A stretch of 64,000 nt of DNA, from positions 45,789,998 through 45,853,997 of the forward strand of contig OX104129.1 in assembly GCA_944470555.2 (NCBI GenBank). Direction: 5' to 3'. This document shows positions 51,401-60,431 of the stretch, in pieces. Source of the DNA: Heterobilharzia americana (Eukaryota > Platyhelminthes > Trematoda > Strigeidida > Schistosomatidae). The notes under the pieces were generated by a model. That model worked only from the letters and a program-made list of their open reading frames with translations. It did not search any database and was not told where the DNA came from. Made by a program: the position numbers and the translations under genes. The stretch's first letter is position 1; each line of letters opens with the position of its first letter.

Positions 51401-54400
51401 TGATATCCCCCTATTCTGATGTTGCCTCATTAGATGAACAATTTGAGTTGGTGCATACATGACAGGTTTATCTCTTATTTAAAGCGTAAGTCCGTTAGAT
51501 AAAGCGAAAATATTGTTTTGGGCTTCTGAAGAATTTTTGGGTTTTCATCGGATGTAAATTACAAAAATAGGCAGTAATGTTATTCAAATAAAATCTGAAA
51601 TGAGAGATATTACACAGTCAATAAAAACCCAGAAGTTAGCAAAAATATATTAGAAAACGAACTTTCTAATTTAATACGCTATAACTTTCAATTTCTTACA
51701 TCTTCTTGTGACATCTGAGCAAATGTTTCCAGGGCGGATTCCAGCTTCGTTTTTGACTTTGTAACCAACAATAAGAGAGTTGAGATAAAACGGAAACGCT
51801 TTTTTGTTTAACAACTTTCAATTCCTGTTGATAAACAAATTACAAATTGAAGATGAAGATAATTATTGCAGAAATAACAACACAGATTAGATTGACAGTA
51901 ACATACATCTATCTTAAATGAGTAAAATGCGAAGAAAAATTTTCGTATCGGAAAACCTAAATATATTTCAATAAATATAAGACTGTTTGACAATAACTTC
52001 CAGTACAAGACACTACATTTGCAGTACTGAATGGCATTTACCATATATCTTAGTTGCTTTTTATCTAAATGTCATACAGGACTTGAGGTGGCAGTTCCCA
52101 TCTAGGTAGCCTAACACCATCTTACACTTTACAAATATTCTTTGCTTTGATATTATTATTTTCAGTTTCTCGTTGTTGGTTGAACAGAACTGATTGGTCT
52201 TCATTAGCATTTGTGTTCCTTCGCAGATGCTTCGATATTGCCTGAAGTTTAAACCTGGTAGTAGTTTCTTGCTTTATTTAATTTAAAAAAAACTATTTTT
52301 CAGATATCCTTATTATTTATCACTGTGCTAAGTAATATGTGGTAATATGAAGTGATTCGCAGTTGTCTTTCTATCTACAAATACTTTTGACATTAGATAT
52401 AGATTATATTTGTGTAAGTCACAGCTAGTTTGAAATCAAATAATTCCAACGTTTCGTATGGAAGTCTGGTTCAAGCTTCTTCAGGGAAGCAGTCAAAATT
52501 AACATATCAAGGTTATATAAATGAATCCAAAAATGTGTGGTTAATCTCCTTGTCCAATCTTCTTGGCATAGTCATTGTCTTTCTGAATTGCGATCACTAG
52601 TCATTCAGTGTGAAATTGTATTCGTTAAACGTGTTTTAAAAAATGAAACTAAGGATGTGCCGAAGCTTCCTCTGAACTGTCATACTCCCATATCGTAGGG
52701 AGACTTCAAAAGAAGTAAGAAGGATTCTCAACAAACAACATAAGAGTTTACTTCCGTGCAACAAATACCCTACGTTCTAACTTAATAAAAGTTAAAGATG
52801 CAATACATAAAGAAAATCAACAGAAATGCGTCTATGAAATCAAATGCGGAGGTTGCACTGCTGTATATGTAGGGGAAACAGCCAGGCAGGTAAATGTAAG
52901 AGTCAATGAGCCTAAACTATGCTTAAAGCAGACCCCAAAAACCTCGGCAGAGGTTAAGAAACTAGAAAACAAATCCGCGATGGCGCTACACTCCATAGAA
53001 ATGGGACACAAAATTGACTTAGTCGGAACTAAAGTTCTACAAAATATTTTGGCTCATACCAAGAAAGACTGATAGCCGAAGCCCTACATAAATGGGCGAA
53101 TCCAGACATTTTGAACGGACGAGATGGAGTACAGTTAGCTGCCTCTATGCAAATACTAATTAGTAAGCAGAAAGAGTGACTCGGAGCATTTACCGGCAAC
53201 ATCAGTTTCAACTTCATTATTTCTGCGTCAGCAACAACAACAGTCTGGATTGATTTAATTCACTATCGCTATCATCATTTTCGTCGTCATCATCATTATC
53301 ATTACTCATCACTATTTTTCCGGTAAATCAACGGAAAAATTCGTTAATGCTATTTAACACCATATTCCAACTGAAATTGCATACATCTCCCCTTCATCCA
53401 TTCCGTTGTACTCATAAAAATTACCGAATGACTATAATATCACCTGTGACCTTTTTGTCTATAATTTACAATCAAGACAAATATGAATTGTAGTATATAT
53501 ATATACAACCCCCAACAGGCCACACAACAAGAGACAATTTCACACTGAATGACTAGTGATCGCAATTCAGAAAGACAATGACTATGCCAAGAAGATTGGA
53601 CAAGGAGATTAACCACACATTTTTGGATTCATTTATATAACCTTGATATGTTAATTTTGACTGCTTCCCTGAAGAAGCTTGAACCAGACTTCCATACGAA
53701 ACGTTGGAATTATTTGATTTCAAACTAGCTGTGACTTACACAAATATAATCTATATCTAATGTCAACCTTTTACTCAGCGCCTAATATTTGCCATACTAT
53801 ACGATCAAATCTTGACCATAGTTTGTATGAAATGTATAAATACTTTTGTTAGGTAACCGCTTATGATGCAGTGAGTTTGATTTGCTTGTAATATATCTAG
53901 GAACAGTAAAAGCCTTTAGTTCTTCATAGTTTTCTTCAGTGAGAAGACGATAAATATGTACAAGTAGAGAACGATAAAATATATTAGAGTAACTTGATTT
54001 TTGAAGTATTAACAGTAATATCAGTTAGGCTACGAAAATAAGCGCTTACTATGATTGTCAAAGTTGTCAATAGTATTAAAAAGAAAGTTCAAATTGAATC
54101 TATTTAACTGTTAAAAAACTGCTATTTTCACGATCACTTCACAAATTACTCGATAAGAAATTTCGCTGAAATATCTTCAACATTTTTAAGTGAACTGTAA
54201 GTGAACACTCACCAACTGGATAACCATGTTATCCTAGTTTTTTATAAATATGTTACTCAGAATGACTCTGATCAACATTTTCCTTTTGATAGAATAATAG
54301 ATCACAGAACTAAGTTTTACTATTTTCCAATGATATAACTGTCTTTCGGCTACGTTTTTCATATATAGCTTACAAAGGAGGAAAAGATCAACTTGCGACT

Positions 54401-57400
54401 TGTAAGGACCACCGCTTATCCATGATTATACTATTAAGTGTACTCATATTAAAGTAAGATGGGTAATACAGTTTAACTTTTATTCGATGCAAGGATGTCG
54501 ATTTTAGTGAGTAGTCACTCGAAGATATTTTTGAGTGGTGACAGAAATTTATCATTATTGCTTACTTAGTGACTGAGAATTGCTTTACCAGATAATTACT
54601 AGTTATGAATATGCAAATTAGCTAGGACATTCAGACTGTAGCAGCTGTTTCACGAGCAGAATCTGCGGAAGTTTCTACAGTTTCCTTTACCTTCGATGTT
54701 TTCCGTTGGCTTACCTTACTTAAGTTAACAAAACATATGAAGGTATGAAATGTCTGACAACTATATCTTCTAACATTATCCGGAAATATTTTTTAGACGA
54801 ATTGTTCAATATTACTTCAGTGTGGATAAGAAAAATATGCCAGAAAAAATTCATTAGATAACAACTACCGAATTGTACTTTTTTCAGCAAAATAATAGGT
54901 TTCACACACTTGTAAATATGACTTCCCTTTGCAGTTTCCCAATTGTTAGTAGGCAGAAAAAGGGAATTATTAATACAGACTTCTAGATGCACATGATTTT
55001 GATTTGTTTTATAGACTGTAAACACCCAAAACTTGTAGAGAAGAACCAAATAAGCATAACTGTAATCGTTTTGATTTAGAGTTTTGTTAAGATCTTATGA
55101 AATGTAAAGTGGAACTACAGTATTTTACTATCCTCAGAACTGAACCCCCAGTTTTACTTCCAGTCTACACAAACTTTACATAAAACGTTCTAACAACTTG
55201 TCAGAATACTTTTTTAAACTACTCACCATTGAGTAACGTATAAACTACTAGTAGTTCATTCTCAGACATTTTAGCAAAGAGCTACATGGATTTGGGCTGG
55301 TTTGAAACATACGCTTATTCTGCAGTTTGAGTTGATAGGAAAAGAACATATCTAAAGAACAGTATACTGACTAATATAAAGAGTTTACCCATCGCTGATA
55401 TGAAAAACAGATCAATTATGCTTACTTTTAACAAGTGTTCAGCTGTTTCGTAACCAACACCACTGTTTCGCGTTGATTCATCGCCGTTATTTAAAGTGTT
55501 AGTTTTATATGAATTCGTATTGTTGTTGCCGTTTAACTGTGTAATTTGTTCAGTACTAGCCAGCTGACTGTCAGGATTAATACATATTTCCACCATTCGA
55601 TATACTGCCTCTTCTGCATAAACTGGATCTTTTCGACAACGATTAAAATAATTTAAAGCTGTAGATGCCTCACCAGTGAATCTAAAAGCAAGTAGGAAAA
55701 TTTATCCCTGATGAAATGAAACTTTTAAAATGATTACACGAACACAATGAATAGTCAGTACTGTTTATTGAATTTGAAATATCTTAAAATTATTTGTGAG
55801 TAACCGGGTTGGTAACTTCAGAGCAGTCTTTTTCTCATGGTTGCAATAAATTAAACAAAAACAACTACTTTAAATCATTTTTTGGTTACTCATTTCTGGA
55901 TTGATTACTCACAACTAGGTAAGGAACAACTTGTATGAAACTTATACAAACAACTTTCATATAATGTAGCTCAGTATTATGCTGATAAGTGAGATCTGAA
56001 CTCTGAAATATAAAAACCATTCCAGTGGTTTACATATATCCTACTAACAGTGCCATTAAGTATAGAACAGATTTATAAATTATTCACCATTTTGGAAGAC
56101 TCAAACTTCTTATATTTCGTAATTGAAAAAAGTCGGAATGTAAGTGGACTATACTGAGAAGTGCTGTTAAGAATTCGAAATCACTGCTGATAACAGCAAC
56201 ATAATAGCATTACCATTAGCGAATGAACCATACCTAAAAAACTGCTCTTCATTTACTTCTCCATATGAAAGGTCTTTACGTGTTCTACAACAGTGCAATA
56301 GGAGAGGAATTACTGTTAGATACACAAACGAATTTCGGGAAGTTATTTAGTTCAGAATAAAAGGAGATTCATGTCCCAAATTCTTAGAATTTGACCAGCA
56401 TTTGAATTTTGTCTTTTGACTCAAGGCATTTTAATTAATATCTTTTTCGCTTCAAAATGAACTATGTGGAAGCGGTTTATGCAAAAAACATACTTAACTT
56501 GAACTGAGGATTGAGCTACGCATATTTTTAAGACATGATAGCAACATACTGATGATCAGTGAACTAATTCCTAACATTGATTATTCACGTAGTGAATATG
56601 GTCTTTCGAACGGGAAGTTCTGTCTCGGAGTGTGAACATCTTTTCCATCGACTATGATACTTATTGTATGCCTGTCTATGTACTTTATTAATTTAATATA
56701 TCATGGAGTATACTGAATGAGTTTCGAAGTTTTATAAAAAATTATCTTATTACAATAATTATTCAGCAAGTCGATTGTAGTTACCATCAGTAGCTAGCTG
56801 ACTGACCAGAACAACATAAAACCTGGTAATTTATCCCATGTGATCTTGAACAAAACTGACAAAGAAAATCAGCGAAACGAAGGAAGATGATAGAAAGATT
56901 GTCGATAAAATAGGTTAATGAGACTGCAGAAAACAGAGTGAAACGGTGACATTTTACTGAAGCTCTATGTTTCACAAGGAACGCAAGGGACACAAATTAA
57001 ATATATAAAACAGTGAGTAAAATTTAATTGCTTCAATACTTTCACCTAAGTCGTACAACGATGAGTCTCTCGTACACTCGCTGATCTTTAGATCTCATCA
57101 GCCAGATCATGTTGATGTAAATACCCGTTTAGTATCGAGCTTATCACCGTCTTATTCGGGCAAATTCAGGTTACTTAATTCTGGTTAGCTGACTTGCATG
57201 GACCCGTATACCTATGATAGAATGATCAGTTTTGCGAATGATTTAAAAGGTCTGGACCCATATAAGTCAACTCAAATAAGCTAAAAACATTTGGCATACC
57301 TGAATATTGTCCTTTGAAAACACTTCAGTTCCATTTGTTAGATGGTAGAAGAATCATATAAAATGATTTCATTTTTTAAAATTGGAAGATGTAATTTATA

Positions 57401-60390
57401 AGTGCAAACTAAACTTAGTAACCAAGACTGATAATATGCTGCGATCAGGTGACAGGGTTATTACCTTCTCGATTTAAAGTGATTCCCTCCTAGTATATAA
57501 GACCCAATGATGTCTCAGAAACCGGTTAGGAGTGAAACATTTAGTTATTCACAAACTTTATATAAATCTTACAGCATATATCGATTTTTTGTTGTCAGTT
57601 TTCAAATGGCTAATCATTAATAACAATGGTACCATCTACGTTTGATTTCAATCTAACTCTGTCGCTCCAATGAATTAACGATTCAAAAGAGAACTTTACT
57701 CGTGATTCAGTTCAAGGAAAGTACACATTTTCAGCAGAAAATTCTATACTGTGCTGTTACGTCAGGTTCAGGATGTAATCCAATCACAGAATCCTCTAAT
57801 CAAGCAAAGTGCATCCATCTCACAACTTATTTATTTAAGAAGTTTGATTTTAAATTTGTCTAGGGAAGCAGTTCTTTGTGAAAGGAAGAACAATAATATC
57901 CATCACTCAAGATACAATGAATCAGAGAATGCTTCAACTAACCCTATATTTTTGGTTTCTAGGGTATCTATCCGGTCATTTTTTTGTTATGAATAGTCGA
58001 TTCGTTGACGAGGAAGAACAGTGATGCTGCTAAGGTTGCATAACCACCGGTTACTTTGATTTAAAAACAAAGAACAGTAGTGTTACTGAAAATACGTCAC
58101 ACTGATGACTTCGAATGTGATATTTAGATGATCTCAAGGGAACTTAGATGAATAAAAATAGTTCAGATACTTTTTTCCGGTAATAACAATATGAAATGTT
58201 AGTTAAAACGCATGAAAAGGTAAACAAGGCACAGATTGACTGCATAATGATAAAAAATAAGTCGATTGGATGACTGTTTGTTACAGCGGGTGTTAAAAGG
58301 AACTTAAGGCCTAGGTGTATAAGATTTTGAGTACAAGTGGATTCAACAATCTAATGCATTAAACTTCATCAATGAAAAACGGTCATTATAACAAATATAT
58401 GTTCACCGTGAAATACGTTTGAGCTACAAATTTATTTAGACCGTATCAATTTGCTTTTTAATTCATACACCTCTTTTATTTTGAGACACTATTATAAAGT
58501 TGTTGGGGGTGTTAATCCATTCATTAGGGTTTGAAAATATTTCCTTACCAGGATAAAGTGTATAACAGCCAGCTTGGAATTGAAAAATTAGAATGATTTA
58601 CAACGAACTATAGATTAAGATGATAAAGACAAATAAATCTTAATGCAAAACAAAACATTTTCTCTTACAAATGGTATAACCCACGACAATAGTTCAAACC
58701 AGATGAATTTTCACCTTGAGGATCAAATGAAAGAGCTTTGCTTAAGAATTCGGGAATGCGTGACAATAATCCAGATCTTCGAAGAGTATCAATAAAACTT
58801 GAAAGAGTTTCATAATTTACTGAAATATATAACAGTGAAGAAATAATTATCATTGAAGAAACATATTCCAGGATGAAAATAAATGAAGAACAATACTTTA
58901 TCCTGTAGATATAATAATTTGACAGTAGAGCAGAAAAGTTAAAACCTAATACTCAGATTGCAATGCGGCGAAGCACAAGACGTTTTCAGATCCAAAAGGA
59001 TAGTGTATCTATAATGTGGAGTTGCGACATTGACTAGCTAACCGGTAAAATCTCATAAATAATTCATGTATTTATGCAATCTTAAAAGATATAAGCTTGT
59101 TGTGTTGTATTGTTACAAAGTTGCTATGGCATGTTCTTATTCAGCAGTGTTCCTTTAAATGCTAATCGAGAACTTGTACACGACTGTACATTGACTAAGT
59201 GTTCGAAATGAGAATGTAACTTCTGTCCAGTGATGTCCAGTTTCTAATATCTATCTAACCGAAATTTATTGATAATGCGACCTTCCTTGATATTTTATAT
59301 TCTTAGTTTGAACTCAATAACAGAATAGATATGGAAAATTTAAACCTTCAGCTACTGGTTTATTATAATCACACCGCAGAATTTCAAATGAGAAAATATC
59401 TTCAGATTCAGTTTTTCGTTTTATTCCATCTAAATTGCATGAGCTGACTTCTCCATGTATAGATTATTTATAGGCATGTACATTTTGATGAAATTCCATT
59501 CGTTGAAAGTTGTTTATTAACAAACTCAAAAAGTTATGGAAAAAACCTAGTCAAACATAAATTATTTTAGTAAATTGTGATTTATAGACACTCATGACTA
59601 TAAGAGTGTATCGATCTAAACAACCATTGGTGTCGGATAATATCAAGTGGACCGAAGCAATTACATTTGTCTGCAAATAAACAAGGCTCCAATGACAAAT
59701 TAAGTGTTGAGAAATTTATATTTAAAGATAGTTTGCAGAAGAAAATGGTAGTGAGCTTAAAAGTACTAATGAGGAGTGGAGGACTATACAGTTTTTTAGT
59801 CCATGTTTATGAAGTGAATAACACCATATCTATAGTAGTTTAAAATTGAGAAATATGTGGGAGACAGAGCTTAAGGAAACAGTTGACGAGAGGAATTTTA
59901 CCTTTTTTAACTTTCTAATTTGCTGCAACATGTGACAAACTGCAATAATATTAATATTATTATAATTTTATTCTCACATTAGGAATTTAACATGAGAGAA
60001 GCCAGTTTACAGGCATCATCACATTGATATATTTTTTTGAAAAATCTACAAGATTTTAAGGGGCCTGAATGGTACAGAAAGGAGGCCATTAAACTCTATT
60101 AAAAACATCAGAAGATCCTGCTAGTTATGAAACGAACAAGGAAATATCACTTTTCAAAATATATAGAGTGTTAAAGTTTAGATCGTTTTCAGTCATACCT
60201 TTTCTCCCGATAAGTGCCACCAATGTCACGTAAAACTCAAAGTTTCCCTAATAAGTAGTCGATATGTTTGACTGATCTTCGTGATGCCACGTCAAGCCAG
60301 ATAAACGTCTATTTTACCATAAATTCTTATGCTTATAGCTTCAGCGACTAAATGAACCCACAAGGCTTTTGCACTGGTCAACAAGAATAA

Positions 60391-60431
<41 letters not shown>

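Larger units (their letters stand above)
48147..51699 (-). other. IFT139 intron, 3.6 kb
   Basis: It contains a hammerhead repeat (48480-48625), a short dispersed repeat (49800-49880) and an RTE 3' fragment (50200-50845). Nothing else is recognised. Confidence 0.75.
52387..53766 (+). mobile_element. Penelope-like endonuclease unit bounded by 233-bp inverted repeats
   Basis: Arms 52387-52619 and 53534-53766 are reverse complements of equal length that I read as identical. The 914-nt interior encodes a GIY-YIG domain on the plus strand and no RT. Long terminal repeats around a GIY-YIG ORF fit a PLE remnant. Terminal repeats of PLEs occur direct or inverted, but identical inverted arms around an endonuclease alone are unusual. 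I see no clear target-site duplication. Confidence 0.85.
51825..55425 (-). other. IFT139 intron, 3.6 kb
   Basis: It contains the inverted-repeat PLE at 52387-53766. 51825-52386 and 53767-55425 show no other feature that I can support. Confidence 0.75.
55682..58668 (-). other. IFT139 intron, 3.0 kb
   Basis: It contains a small RTE 3' fragment (56870-57005) and a segment at about 57060-57290 related to 10040-10190. Nothing else is recognised. Confidence 0.75.
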
